DNA of 64,000 bases from Bryoerythrophyllum caledonicum (taxonomy: Eukaryota; Streptophyta; Bryopsida; Pottiales; Pottiaceae): assembly GCA_963971425.1 (NCBI GenBank), contig OZ020516.1:34832199-34896198 (forward strand), read 5' to 3'. The position numbers and the translations under genes are program-made. Within the stretch, counting starts at the first letter, position 1. Each line of letters starts with the position of its first letter. Below are positions 23,269 to 36,397 of this stretch, piece by piece. A model generated the notes under the pieces. The model searched no databases. It was not told the origin of the DNA and was given only the letters and a program-made list of their open reading frames with translations.

Positions 23269-24828
23269 TCACGGATTATTCCCTGGGCCATCAGCGGTCT
23301 TCGCCGGACGTCGATTCAAGTAACGAATCACCGCATCTTCCACCCTTCATTTCCACCATTCATAGTAAGTCCAATGCAAACACAACTAGCGTGCTTTAAG
23401 GACATAGGACCATCTGTGATGATATAGTACCATGAAAATACAACTAGTCCAATGCAAACACACACCTAGTGTACCATGAAAAAACAGGACCGATACGTAC
23501 CATGGCTGATTGTAAAAATCAGATCTTCGCTCTTTCTCCGAGTTCCGACTGTTCTGCCCAATGACCATTTTGAGATCGCGGCTCTGCGACGCAATCAGGC
23601 CATTGATGAAATCCACGGGGGAGTGACTGAAACCCAGGAAGTACGCGCGCCGCCGCCGATGCTCATTGATTTTCCGAATCGTATTCGCAATCATGTCATC
23701 ATAGAGATCAATATCCCGGTGCTTCTCGATATTCGTCAAAAACTGGCTCATCTCCTTCAACAGAGGTGCAGGAATGTTCACACTCACATCGTAACACGCA
23801 TTCCCTGCAGGCATGTTCCCCGAGAGCCTGATCCGGTGCTGCAGATGGATCGGCTGCGGCGGGCTAAGATGCTGGTGCAGCCGCGATGAGATCGACGCGA
23901 ACTTGACCCGCTCGTCCCCGAGCACTCTCTGCAGCGCCGCATCGCAATTGACCATCGTTGGATCCGCCGGGTTCTGCAACTTCTTCGTCTTGATATACTG
24001 CCACACCGCGGCGATAATGTGCGGCCGCGTATCCACCTCCACACCAAGAACCTGCGCCAACGCCGGCGAGAGCTTGAACCGCTCGGGGTTATGGTCCATC
24101 TCCAGTCGAATACTCACATCGCACTCCACATTCCCGCGCCGCTTGATCTCAAACCCCTCCACATGGCTCGACGCCCGCGCACTGTCCCACACAATCGTGT
24201 TATTCTCCGGGTAATGCAGCGGGTCCAACTGAATCGTAATCCGCTTGAAGAAGGAGGAGAATTTCGGCAACGCCGGGTTCAACGCCTCCTCGGGCTCCAG
24301 CACGCGCCCCATGACGCGCAGCGTCCACGACGGCGCCTCCGCATACTGCTGCTGCTGGAACGGCGCGCTAGGGTTTCCACCCTGATTCGCAAACGTGTTA
24401 AAAACGTACATCCGCAGCACGCGCTCCACGGGCGGCGGCGAACGCACCACCTCCTGAATATCCAGCTTCTTCCGCGCCAGCGCCGCGTCCACGCGCGCCT
24501 CGAACTCCACCAGCTGCGTGTAGATCGCCGACTCCGGCAGCAGCGCCGACACCTTGTCCGGGATCTGCTTGTCTGCCACCTTCTGCTTTTTCCGCCGCGC
24601 CGCGGGGGTCACGTCCGCAGCCTTGAACGCGGACGAAGAGTTGCCGCCCCCAGCGTTCGCCCCCATCGGCCGCCCGCGCCCCCGCTTCGCACTCGCACTC
24701 CCCCCTCCCCCAGAAGGCGGCGTCCCTATCTGCTGCTGCCCATGGCCCGCCATGGGCGCTCCCATCTGCCTGGCCTGCTGGCCCAGCGACACCGCCCCGC
24801 CGCTGGACGACGCGCCGCCCTGCATCAA
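23269..24828 (-). CDS. SWP73: SWI/SNF complex 60-kDa subunit (SWP73/BAF60, SWIB domain)
   Basis: Core subunit of SWI/SNF chromatin remodellers in the nucleus; plant members are called SWP73 or CHC1. Exon 1 is 24828-23501 and exon 2 is 23344-23269, with a 156-bp phase-2 intron (donor GTACGTA, acceptor AATGAAG). The joined protein is 467 residues. The last exon supplies VEDAVIRYLNRRPAKTADGP, which completes the conserved end after DFYNQPW. An N-terminal Gly/Gln/Ser-rich region with an AT-hook-like KRGRGRP leads into VTPAARRKKQKVADKQIP. The SWIB/MDM2 fold spans about residues 245-322 (PERFKLSPALAQVLG to LHQHL). It is somewhat shorter than seed-plant homologues at the N-terminus. The CDS is markedly GC-rich compared with its flanks. 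If read through the intron it would carry an unrelated tail. Confidence 0.95.
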
Positions 24829-25094
24829 CTACAGCGGGAGCTCGAGCTGTGGCTATGGACGGGCCCGTCGGGTCTGGTGCATCCGCGAGGCGATGGCGGT
24901 GGTCGAGGGAATCGAAGCGGGGTTTGGAGTTGGAGGGAGACGGGGGCTAAGTGAGGGAGATGGGGTCTTGGGTGTCAGCGAGGGGTTCCATGAGGCGTTA
25001 CTCGTTTGGAGGGGAGGTGTATGTACGACTGTCATAGACTCGAGGAATTGGGCGGGTGTTAGGTTTTGGGGACCAGGGGTGATGGGTTTTGGGG

Positions 25095-25262
25095 GCAAGC
25101 GATGTTGGGTTTGGGGTCAAGGGGGGTTGGGGTTTGGGGCAAGGTGTCTTGGGTTTGGGGGCAAGGGGTGTTGGGTTTGGGGCAAGGGGTGTTGGGTTTG
25201 GAGGAAGGGGTGTTGAGTTAGGGGTGGTGGGTTCGAGGGCAAGGGGTGTTGGGTTTGGGGCC
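25095..25262 (+). repeat. G-rich minisatellite upstream of SWP73
   Basis: About eight imperfect copies of a roughly 20-bp unit, GGGGCAAGGGGTGTTGGGTTT. They lie 270-430 bp before the SWP73 start codon, with all G runs on the strand opposite to the SWP73 coding strand. Each unit has three to four G runs, so it could form quadruplexes. A promoter role is only possible, not shown. Confidence 0.7.
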
Positions 25263-26152
25263 CGTTGCTATGACATCCCTTTGCAGGACAGTATCTTACT
25301 TGACCTATGCACTTCATACTATTACATTCCAATAAAATTCAGCTCTAGATCGTGCAATCAGTCCCAGTGCTCAAACCTGCTTCAGATACTCAAATGAGTT
25401 TAATAGCATGGCCTTTTACAACAAGGCTTTTTAACGATATAGTCAAACAAACCATTGTCATGGATTTACGCTGATACATATGCACCAAAGCATAAAGAAG
25501 AGAAAAAAGTTCACGTAACGCCCGGGCCCATTCATGTCCTTTAGAAATGGTGATAGATTATCCAGTAGAACCCTTCCTACAAGCGGGCCTCCCGATTTCT
25601 CACACCGAAAAGCCCGCCACGTCTAAAGACCGGGCATGTAAAATAATCAAATTAACTAAAATATTATAAATACTACCAACTTTTTCCATTAATGTTACAC
25701 GATTAATTGGATATGACATATTGGAGATATCCTCATTCGTATTGGAGTTCAATGAACTTGTGACAATTTTGCAAACAAGAAACAAGCATGCCCATATTAA
25801 GATACAAGTTACAATGAATAGTATAAAAACAAACACAAGAGTTGCCAACGTCAACTTTTTTCTCCATGGCTTTAGTACTTTTTACAACATGCAAAACGTA
25901 GACTAGATCCTAAACTGTACAACAAGACAAAGTGTGAACTCCAAAATCAGACAACTGTGGATCATACAATTGCCAGTAGTCTCGAATCTTTGGATCCCTA
26001 TAACTGATTTCTAAATCCTAAAGCTCTAAATCCCTAAACCCAGGTTTCTGAATCATGAGCGATGCTTGCTCCAATCGTTTTTGTGTATCTCTTCTCCAAC
26101 CAATCTTTGCACAATCTCTTCTCCAACCAATCTTTACACGTTGCTGCTTGCA
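25263..26152. other. Spacer between SWP73 and the recombinase-domain gene
   Basis: The left part would be the SWP73 promoter side and the right part the 3' flank of the next gene. The short minus frame 25600-25854 has one hydrophobic stretch but no other sign of being real. Confidence 0.4.
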
Positions 26153-29100
26153 TCATGACCGGCAACCACCCTGCACACTCGTACATGGTTGTTAGAAAAA
26201 TCATAAACTAAGAAAATAAAACCAACCACAGATTAAAAACAACAATTATCTTTAGACAATCAACCACTTCCACTTTCGACAATCTGCTTCCCAACTGCAC
26301 ACTACTCAGTTACAAGACATAACGATTCAGAGTCGAAACTTAAGTAAAAAACAAACATAAATACGAAAAATCTCACCTTTAACTGGTCGACCAAGGACGA
26401 TACAACAGAAGAATCCACACCGCTAAAATTGAAAAAATTACAGCCACTCACGCTCTCGAAAACAAAGCTGCTCGTTCCTTCCTGCAATTAAAACAAAATT
26501 AGTAGAAGACAACAAATAAAAACTTCAAAAAACTTTACAACTTACCCCATCCTTGAGTGCAATTCTTGATGCTTCAGGATCAGGCTTGACATTGGGGACG
26601 ATAACCTGAAAAACAAAACTCTTAATATGAAATAGGATCTGAATCACCAATATCCGTGATTTTGTGACCGACAACCTCGGGAGTATTCAAGAACCAGAAT
26701 ATAAAAATAATTCTTACACAGAAGTTCAATCACAAAGCAAGTCGGATACAATGACTACGACAGAGTCTTTTTGAATATGACAAGTGGATTAAACCCCATT
26801 AGAGCCTTTTTTAATATGACAGGTTTCTAGCATTTAAACTCACACTATGTAATAAGTTATGGAACATCAGAGGAAGCGACCATAGACAAAGCATTAGCAT
26901 TCAACAATCAAAGCACATATAGTCATCCATTCATTGATTTGAAAAGTTTGATCATGTACCGTATCAGGGTTCAAAGTACGCTCCTTCAGATTATAAGCAG
27001 CGATAGCTCCCACCTCCTAAACAATAACACAATTAGAATGCAATATTCAACAAAAAAATCAATATTCAACAAATCAATTAGAATGCAATATTCAACAAAT
27101 CAAGAGAAGAGGGGGGCACCTTCTTCAGTTTGTGCTTCTGCTCTTCGTCAAATAGAATGTTAGTGAACTTAGCAACCTTGCCAACCACACCCGAGACGAG
27201 CTCACCATTGATGATACGCTCACACACATTTGAGTTGATCATGTTCGAGGCAGCATTATACTGCTGGTATGATTTAGAATCACGGTGACCAGTAATTCTC
27301 ATCCCCTTCTCTGTGGGAATGTTCACTTCCTCCATTCTTGTAATCCCGATTCTCTTAGGAGTCTTATTGCTAAACTTACGTCCAACAATATTAAGCCCAG
27401 GGGTGCTTTCAATCAGATTTTTCACAAGATTACACAAAGGATTCTTCCCAAGGGGATGAGGCTGAAACCATATGACCTCAGTTTTTTTCAACTTTCCCTT
27501 GGGCATGAGAAAAAGGGGGTGGGCACCTCTACTAAACTTCAGATCCATAGCATGTAGAGGAGGGCGATGCTCCATTAGTGTCTTGAGCGTGTGGACAATG
27601 TCCGGATCAACCATGTCCACATGCAGTCGAAGAGAATGGCTCGAGCACTTGTCCACACTAAACTTATAATTTTTCGACAAAATTGGCTTGAAACTGCAAC
27701 AGTCCACACATGGAATTAATGGCTTCTAAAAACAAAGCATAACCACACGATTACACAACATCAACACAATATAGGAAATAACTCACCGCAAGAGCTCCCT
27801 TCCGCTGAGATCCAACAATTCGAATTGTTGAACAGTGGTTGTCCGAAGCTCATCCTTCCCACGGATAAACATGTTGCGGCATGCAAAGTAACCGAATCTT
27901 GCGTTACATCCCTGCGGATGACTCAAGCTCGCATCGTGACTTTGAAGAACGAGAATCTCCTCCTCCAACGACAATATATCACTTGTAGAAACCCGGGTGC
28001 CTAACCCCTCTTTGAAAGATCGATTGACGGCTTGATCTCCAGCATGTTTTACCTTTCGGTATCGAACATCTCGAAATATATCAAAAGGGATCTCAGGAAC
28101 TGAAGTCCTCGTAATCCTCTGCTCCTGCCTGCGCCTGATCACCCGTCCAATTGCCCGAAGCAGATTCTGAATCCTGCAGAAAAACAATAAATATTAATAC
28201 AAGTAAAAGATACATTACAAATAAAAGAAACATTAAAGGTATCGAACTTACTAGCCTGGAGGATACAAGCTTCCATCTTTCTTGGTGACCTGGAGTGCAA
28301 AATCATGAAGCATTTGCACAAAACCTCTAACATCAGGCTGTTCAGACAAGTCTTCCACGCTAAGGTCAATTGGATGTCCGAAACAACAACGCCACTCGTT
28401 GAAGGCATTCACTGCCCAAGTCTCGGCGTACAGGCTCTTGCGAAAACCTCCAGCAGCGACCGCCTCAACCTCCTTCTCGTCGAGCTGAAGAAATTGCTTG
28501 CTTCCTTGATCCTCCGAAATTGAATCTCCTCTTGAATCATTGGCACTACCTGTGGCACCTGACTCACCAGCAGCACCTGAGGCACTTGACTCATCCTGAT
28601 CTGGAAAATCTGCCAAACTAGGCATAAATGTCACCATATCCGGGTCATTGTCATCCTTATCGTCGAAAAACTTGACGTCCAAGGGCACATCCACTTGATC
28701 GTCCTCTTGTTGACCCTCCTCATCGCTTTCTGTGACATTTTCCTCGCCTGTATATAAAAGAACATGCAAACATATAAAATCAGAAAAACATGAATTATCT
28801 CAAAAAACTTATTATCGATGGTCAAATAAGGGCTGCTATACTTCTTCTTTGTTCTCTTTCATGCCTAGTTTCTTGTAGCTGACACTGCATGAAAATCTCT
28901 GCCTGTAATACAACACGGCCTTCGACAATAAAGGCAACAACCCCTTGTAATTATCAACCAGGTTGTATCCTATCATCTCTCAAATTCTCCTGGTTTTCTA
29001 GCAATATCTATCAGAGGATAGGGTTTAGGCAACAAGAAACAGGAACTCACGAAAGCAACACACCTACCACAATAATAAACTCCCTCCAGTGAACAATCAC

Positions 29101-30372
29101 AAGTAGAAACAACTTCAATGTGAAAAAAAATTAGGCAATGAAACTCACAACCATAAGGTATTGAACATGGTGCAGTCTAAAAAGTTGACTAGGTGATTGT
29201 GTGATTTCATAAAAAACAACAATCCTACAACAAAGACAAATAGAACTTTGTACTGAAAACATGTAAGAGTAGCATTGCAACCACTTCATGCATTGTGCAA
29301 TTATCTTAAACTCATACCATCATGCTGTCGAACTTGCTGTTGTACTTCTTCCCGCGCAACATCGTGCGCCACTTGAGAAAGTGGACCCAGATCACTTGCG
29401 ATGTGAGGAGCCTCAGCAGCAGCAGGAGCCTCCACCCATAGATGGCCTTCAGCAGAAGATTGCATCGTCCGCCCCTGCTCTCCTACAAAAGAACGGCATG
29501 TGCAGAATCAGTCTGAGTAATCAAAGTCGTAACCACTACGTAAAAGAAAACACTGTCACTACAAAAACATGCCGAAACAAACAAACAACTGAAATTATTA
29601 AAACAAACAAAAGAACATGAACAAAATAAAATCAAGTAAAATAATATCAACAAAGAAACTAAACATCACGAAAGCGAACCAAAAAAACAACACTAAACTA
29701 AACAACGAAAGCGAACATAGTAAAACACAAGGCACACACCTTCAGAAAGTACATCTCCAGCAAGTACATCACCAACAGCTGAAACATCAGATTCAATACC
29801 AACGGCTGCAAAGAAATCATGAAACAAAAATTAATTACGAACACTAAAAAGACATGATATGGCGCTGCCGCCCAGCAACTAGCCGGCCAAGGCCGACAAT
29901 CAGCAAACACAAACAATCAAAGTAATTACCTGAATTACGTTGCTGCGACTGCGTGAGGTATACATCGTACGATAGATTGCACCTCTCATTCACAACCACA
30001 TTGTCGTTATCAGATTCAGCAACCACTTGAAATTCCTCTCCTTGCTCCGTACCTTGCCGGAAATCCTCAAGGTCCTCTTCTTGCTCCGTACCTTGCCGCA
30101 AATCCTCAAGATCGAGTTGATGTTGTAAATCATCCGCTTCGCATGATGAAGGAGCTCCGCCACAGGGCACATACTTCAAAAGATAATCTAATTCAAAAAC
30201 ATACACAAAAGTATCATTAATATATATCATTAAAAAGTATCATTAATTTAGAAGATTAAAATGTCAAATAAATACCTGTTTCGAGCTTTGTCTTCACAGA
30301 AAGACTGCTGCAGCTAATGCCGAGGTTAAAACGATGCTTACCGTCACACTTCCTCCGCTTAACCTCCATCAT
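26153..30372 (-). CDS. DUF3504 / Crypton-type tyrosine recombinase domain protein (11 exons)
   Basis: Exons, 5' to 3': 30372-30276, 30187-29930, 29805-29740, 29482-29318, 28747-28252, 28173-27787, 27693-27120, 27016-26960, 26605-26546, 26481-26377, 26170-26153. Phases agree throughout (760 codons plus stop). Exons 1-5 encode an acidic, Gln/Ser-rich leader. From WAVNAFNEWR (exon 5) through RGKDEL (exon 6) to PLGKNPLCNLVKNL and ITGHRDSKSYQQY (exon 7) it follows the DUF3504 recombinase fold of Crypton transposons and ZMYM/KIAA1958-type proteins. The conserved Asn-His-x-x-Arg is replaced by NKTPKR, while GH and the Tyr remain. The short last exons give a CNFFNFSGV tail like that seen after such domains. 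The only canonical splice between exons 5 and 6 creates TAG at codon 361 (TA + G). So the gene is either recently broken or uses an unusual splice there. No terminal repeats were found. Confidence 0.7.
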
Positions 30373-30559
30373 GCACACCTCATTGATAAACTTAAAAAAT
30401 CAAAACAAAATCAGCAAGATAAAGGCACCTACTCAACGCACCTGCCGACGCACAATACGAGACAGTACGACAGCGATTCAAGAAACAACACACTGCAACA
30501 CAAAGAACAAAACACAACAACAATATATAGACAGATGACATATCCAGAACATTCCAGAC

Positions 30560-30735
30560 CTGCGGTCATAGGTACATCGCACCATCAGAACATCCAGCCA
30601 TGGCCATCGCGCCATACAGCCATGTCCATTGCGCCATCGGGACACCCCGCCATACCCATCGTGCCATCGCGCCGAGGCCATCACGCCATTGGGACACCCC
30701 TCCATACCCATCGCGCCTTCGTGCCATCACCATCC
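30560..30735. repeat. Imperfect minisatellite (CCATCGCGCC type)
   Basis: Repeated GCCATCGCGCC, CCATACCC and GGGACACCCC blocks at irregular 17-55 bp spacing, just upstream of the recombinase-domain gene. No coding role. Confidence 0.5.
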
Positions 30736-32963
30736 CCCATTAAAACCATTTTCAATTGCTCGCTCAACTGCGTTGCGCTCACAAGAACATTGACAGGACA
30801 TTGATGATCTGGCACAGCGTGTTGACCACCGGATATTCCTAGCCTAGTAGATCGCACATCCATTAGAGCACAATCAGAGCTAGCAAAATAAGTTCAATCT
30901 CAGTTCTATCCACTGTTCGCAAACACACAATAACCAGTACCGAGTGAGCTGCCACTGAAAGGGACCCTGTCTTTGATTCAATCTCACTCAAGCGGTGACT
31001 CGATCTTGCGGACTCAAATTCTCAATCCCGCGTCACAAGCGAAACTCTAGAACAAGTGACGGATTGAGATTTTGCTCAGCTCGATTAAAGGGGGCAAGTT
31101 AAATTAGCTGCGACAGTTGCACACAAACGAAAACTAGCTACCACCATGAATGCACCTAGGAGTAGCACGAGGGTGATCGAATACAGCTTATCCCGTGGAT
31201 TTCATTGGCGGGAATGACGACCAGGCCCGCATTGGACTCCATTGAAAGCTAGCACACACGTGTACCGCCGCTGATTCCTAGTCTCCGCCGGCCTCACCAC
31301 GCGCACTATGCCCACGACACTTACCTCAAGATTGTTTGCGACAAGTTTAAGTACGCCATCCGCATCTTGCATTGCGCGATGCGCTGTTGTGTAGAGAGGG
31401 GAGCGCTTTGAGAATTCACGGGGAATCTGGCTGCAACCGGAATAGATGGCAGGAGAGTCCAGTCGTGTCTTCAATTCTTCAAATCTTCATATCTTCATCT
31501 CTTCGACTCTTCAAACAGCTCCCCGTTGGCCTATCCTGTGGTGGCTCTAAACGGGTTAAGGGTAAAGGTAAGGTGATAAAAACCCACGGCCTCGGACAGG
31601 GAAAACGGGACGGCCTGACCACAAGCCGAAACCGTCCGAAAGATTGGCTCCTAAAATTCAAACCCACGGTGACCAGCAATCGCGCCTCACCGGTGGGAAC
31701 AACATAAATACGACCGTGTGGGTGATCAACCCCACTTCGCCGCAATAAAATTTACGAAGCAGAATTGAAAAGAACTAGCCTCCAAATCCGGCTGGGAATA
31801 ACAAAAAAAAGACAACGATCCTCCAAATCCGGCTAGGAATAACAAGCCATTAGCCACAACACACATCTCTTCATGTCTTCTTATCTTGAAATCTTCAAGT
31901 CTTCAAGTCTTCAAGTGTTCAAAAACACTAAGAAACTCAAAAGAAGTGTTCAAAAACACAATGGAAAAATTTCCATCAAGGCTGTAACCTTCAAACAAGT
32001 GCCACAGATGACTCAAAACTCCAACTACTAAGTTTAATAACTTTCTGGAAAGCTAACACAAATAACTAACACTCATCCAAATTTCAAATCATTCTAAACT
32101 ACTGTCCGAAAGTTATGTGAGTTCAAAGTTCCGCCCTTCTAGAAATTCAATCGCTCATAACTTCTTCAAAACTCCAAATCTTAATTGTAATAGCTTTTTG
32201 AAGAGCTATAACAATGGTGCACACACCTTTCAAATCTCAAACCATTCTAAACTACAGTCCAAAAGGTATGGCTTGTTGAAACCTCTGCCCTCTCAATGGA
32301 TGGCCTCGGGTCTTCACAATTTCAAACCTTCATAACTTTTGCAATTCAACTCTAATCAACTTGAATGATAAGTTTATGCAAAGCTATACAAAATTTCTAT
32401 AACTCCTAAAATTTTCAAAGAAAGACGCAAAAACTATAAACTTTGGTGGCCGCCCGAATCTCTGCTCCTCTTCGTTGGGTGGCAGCAGACCCTCCTTCAC
32501 TCACAAGCTTGTAACTTTTTGCTTACAACTCCAAATCAAGCGAAAATAATCTCTCTGGAAGCGCATCTCAAAGAGAAAGAAACTCTCAAAATTTCATTAA
32601 AAGAAATTGCTTACAACCAGAGTTCTCGCCCATCAAACTCTCGGCTCTCTACACACACACACCCCTTTTCTCTCAAAGCACACTAACTCTTTTTTCCCCC
32701 AAAACCCGACTAGGAGGGAGAGAGAAGATGCCTACCTACCCTCTAGACCCCTAAGATGGATAAGATCAGCCCATGTGCATATCACATGGGCCTCAAAACA
32801 CCCATTGGCTCTAGGAAAACTCAAAAGATAAGTATCTACTTATCTTTAAAGGTCAACAAACCTTTAGAGTTCTAACTAGGAGGTAAACTACCCTCTATCT
32901 ACCATATTTTAACTTCTAACATTCAAATGAAACACAAAACACAAAAATTTAGTACAAAGCTTC
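30736..32963. other. Spacer, no gene recognised
   Basis: Includes a direct duplication of CTCCAAATCCGGCTRGGAAT (about 31771-31842) and runs of CTTCAAGTCTT and similar. Short frames exist in all phases without recognisable content. The left part probably holds the promoter of the recombinase-domain gene. Confidence 0.4.
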
Positions 32964-33466
32964 AATCAAAAACAAGTAGAGGTAAAAACTAAAGTCAAAG
33001 AACAGTGCGACTCCATCTGCAAGAACTTGAGGATGCGCTTGATAGTACTTGCGATGTAATCTGCACGTTGAGTCTTTGTCAAAGGATTCACTGGCCCTTC
33101 TAACCAACGATGGTGGCCAGTGCTTAGCTCGATTGGCCTAGGTATACAGAAATAATGGTCTTCGTTCAGGCCCTCGAAACTGCCTTCAAATGTCACTTCA
33201 CGGGTGCCCGGTTCAACACATCCAGTTTGAAGTAAGATTACTAAAACACGCGCGTCCTTTTAGAGATTACCATGCCAACGCTGCTCAACACGAGGCTGCT
33301 TTAGCGGACGAGAAGATTCAGCTTCATCTTGCAGGTGAAATGGCAATGGTGTAGAAACCGCCGGCTGGGATGGTTGAATTGGCAACTAAGACAAGGAAAG
33401 CTGTAAATCTACCTCCGGTTCAGACTCTAGATCTTGTGACTCCATAAAAACCCTCCAGTTCGACAT
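32964..33466 (-). pseudogene. Decayed ORF of unknown element or gene
   Basis: Reading down from an ATG at 33466 gives MSNWRVFMESQDLE, then a Ser/Pro-rich part. TAG (about 33387) and TAA (about 33259) interrupt the frame. It continues as GSFEGLNEDHYFCIPRPIEL and ends near 32966. The frame stays consistent across both stops, which suggests a once-coding sequence with two nonsense changes. I do not recognise the family. Confidence 0.4.
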
Positions 33467-33469
33467 ATT

Positions 33470-36174
33470 AGTTCAAACTTCAAATCCAAACACAAACTCT
33501 AAGAACGTAAAGGAATACTTCAAATTGGTGAATATTGATTACGGCTTTCGCCTTTTAAACAATTCCATGAGCAATAAGCGTCATCTTGGAGCTACTGGAA
33601 GCGTCACCAACAAGTTTCGTCCTCCTAATCAAAGATCTTTCCAAAAAGGAAACAAGTAAATATTTTATACACTGAAAATATTTACATCAGGACAGCGCGT
33701 CATCCACGAGCTTAAGACATCGCGAGTTGCGCGCCATCTGCCAGCTTCGAGCTTCACAATTTGCACGTTGCGCGCCATCCCTTGGCCACGAGCTTCACAC
33801 ATTGCACGTTCCACGTCAGCCCCATCTACAAAAAAAAAGTGAAAACCAGCGAAAAGAGGAGGAAAAAAGCGACACAGCTGAAAAACAACCCTGAATGGAA
33901 TGGGAGGAGATGACCAACGGAAAGCCCTGCCCTAGTTTAGATCAACGGTCCACATGATCGTGTACAAACCACGCGAGATCGGATGGTCCGAAGATTAGAT
34001 GAATGATGTTTGACTCCTTTTCATCATGGAAGATGACCAATGACCTATGGAACAGGTCATCTTCTAGAAGCTTTGGAGCCCTTGATCGGACGGCTGAAAG
34101 CGGGTGCCCTTGATCCGACGGCTGAGTTCTAGGGTTTTGGATGAGCTAGGGTTTTGTTTATAATTAGCTCTCATTAGCACTTGTGTCTCTTTCCTGTCTA
34201 TGCTTTCTCTCTGCGGTCGAGCTACTCACGGGACATGAGTCACTTCAACGTTGTTACACCTTCGTTTCTGCAACCCCCATGTCTTTACCGAATTGGATGG
34301 TATTGCCCCGACAGGTGCTTCGGCGGCAGGACGAAATGTATAGGACGAGAGCTCCACAAATACGGGGAAAAAAAGGTTAGTACCATCTCAATCCCAACAA
34401 AATATTGCAAAATATTTGATGTTTTGCATAGACAATGGATCCTTAGGACATCTGTGTTGTTGCATCACTAGAAACTGATGTTCGATGCATAAACGCATTT
34501 TCTTCAGACATCTTACCGTGTAGTATATGGCGTTCAGGTTTGTAACCACCGAGAGCTCTCATCGTCATCGCCCTCATCGTCATCGTCAGGTGCTCTTACT
34601 TTAGGCTTTCAGTGCGAGAGCTGGCACATGCGCAGGTTCTTCACTAGATGTCCGTTCGAGGTGATGCACTCCAAGATCCGTCCGGTATGCTGGGTTGCAT
34701 CTAGCTTGATCATGGCCAGGGTCCTGGTTTACGCACGATGCAGGTCATTCACACAATCTAAGTAACTACTGAGGCCAGCAACTTTGAATTTTGCGTCAAG
34801 ATCAGACACAAGCTGAGCAAGTCGAGGTATGAAGGTTTACGTTTCCTGCAGCCCTGGTAGGTTCTTCCTTATATGTGTTTGTGTGAATTTGTAACATGCG
34901 AATGCAATTTATATGGATTTGACATCAGCATTTGCACCTTAGGCGGGTCCAATCTTAATAGCTGCGAACCCATGTAGAATGAAAATCATGGAAATATGTT
35001 CTGAACCTATGTAGAATTTTATGTTCATATCATATAATACTGTGTATGTATTCAAGCAAGATGATGAACAGACGTCATGCTATATCTAGCTACACTTGGA
35101 GGCGTACAAGAATATTACAAAATCTTATAAGAGATGCCTTTAATAATTTGCTACTGCAGGATATTTTTAGCTTGTGATTCAGTTTGTGATCTGTTCTGTT
35201 TAGATGCACCTGTAGTGGAGCACGTTCTATTTGGCAACATGCAGAATTTGGTACTTGGCAACATGCAGAATGCTCGTTTCAAGAGCTTTGTATTTGGCTA
35301 CGGTATTTGGCAACGGTATTTGGCAACATGCAGAATGCTCGTTTCAAGAGCTTTGTAACTTGAGTTGGCTGCCTTTGGAATACATTCCTGTGTTATCTTT
35401 ATCTTGTTTTAGTTTTTTGCATATTTTTTTGCATATACAAGTTTTCATAAGCGCGTTGAGCCTGAATTACCTATGAGTCTGTGTGCCTGAATAACAAGCA
35501 CAATCACTTCGCCGTCTTACCGTTGTGCCTTAGGGTTTCCTATGGATACACTTCGTGTATGTGCGTGTGTTATCAGATCTTGATTGTCCTTGATTTGTCT
35601 TTGTTAATTTGATTGTCCCTGATTAGTCTATGTTTGAGCTTGTCCTATGCTTTTGAAGCTGGTAAGCATGTTATGATCTTTGTTGTTGATATGGGTACCA
35701 ATTCCTGCTTTTTAGGGAAAATCAAGGGTAGAGACAATTTACACTACCTCAATGCCTTAAAAACATCAGACAAGGGCAGGCCGAAGCAAACATGGTAGGC
35801 CCGGGCAGCTCACGGGCAAGGGCGTTACGCCGGGTCATGCCCCGATTTTCGGGCCTCACCGGTTATGAGGCGCCCTCCTCGTTGGGCCCCTCAGAACTGG
35901 TGAGGCCCTCAAATCGTGGCCTCACCCTATACTAACAAACGTGAAGAAAATAAGCAAAAGAAAAGTGGTGGTAAAAGAAAAGAATTGCGGTGGAACAACC
36001 GATCACGACCTGTGTAACTTGCTTCCATACAACACGGGTTAGTTTGAGCCGTCAACAAGACTTAGAGAGGATGTTGTATTGTAGCTCATACTCAAATGAT
36101 AGAAAAATTACTGCAGTTCAGGAATGAGGATCTTTGATTTTGAAGATAAGTATACCTTCCGTGAACCACAGGCA
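33470..36174. other. Spacer with small repeats
   Basis: Contains a short tandem duplication at 35226-35356 (GGCAACATGCAGAATGCTCG, repeated with the following CTTTGTA) and a GC-rich patch at about 35790-35940 with GGGCCTCACC-type inverted motifs that may be a transposon end. I see no supportable gene. Confidence 0.4.
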
Positions 36175-36397
36175 TTAACCCCTAAAGTTCCTTGACAATT
36201 TCCCTCAAAAACTATAAGTGGTACTAACTTTCAAACCACAAATCCAAAAAATAAAATAAAAATATGTCCACGAAGCTCTTATCAAAGGGAATCTAGAATA
36301 AAAATTTCAGAGAAAATTGATTTTTTTCCAAATTTTAGGAACCTGCCCAGAAATCAAAAAATCCCCTCGAAGGAGACTCTGGTCCTTTAGGGGTTAA
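36175..36397. mobile_element. piggyBac-like MITE
   Basis: TTAA at both borders (36175-36178 and 36394-36397), with inverted ends CCCCTAAAG on the left and, read inward, CCCCTAAAGGACC on the right. There is no coding capacity. The same right end (CCTTTAGGGGTTAA) also occurs alone at about 3700-3713, so the family is dispersed. Confidence 0.6.

Noticed and set aside
22902-23399. 165-codon plus-strand frame
   Set aside because: It overlaps the SWP73 last exon and intron antisense and has no domain.
24019-24954. 311-codon plus-strand frame
   Set aside because: Antisense shadow of the GC-rich SWP73 first exon; Arg-rich low-complexity translation.
25600-25854. 84-codon minus frame with a hydrophobic stretch
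   Set aside because: AT-rich, no upstream context, no splice or homology support. The hydrophobic stretch is what T-rich DNA often gives.
34181-34471. Possible small gene (two overlapping frames of 65 and 96 codons)
   Set aside because: No recognisable content and no consistent splice extension into the following sequence.
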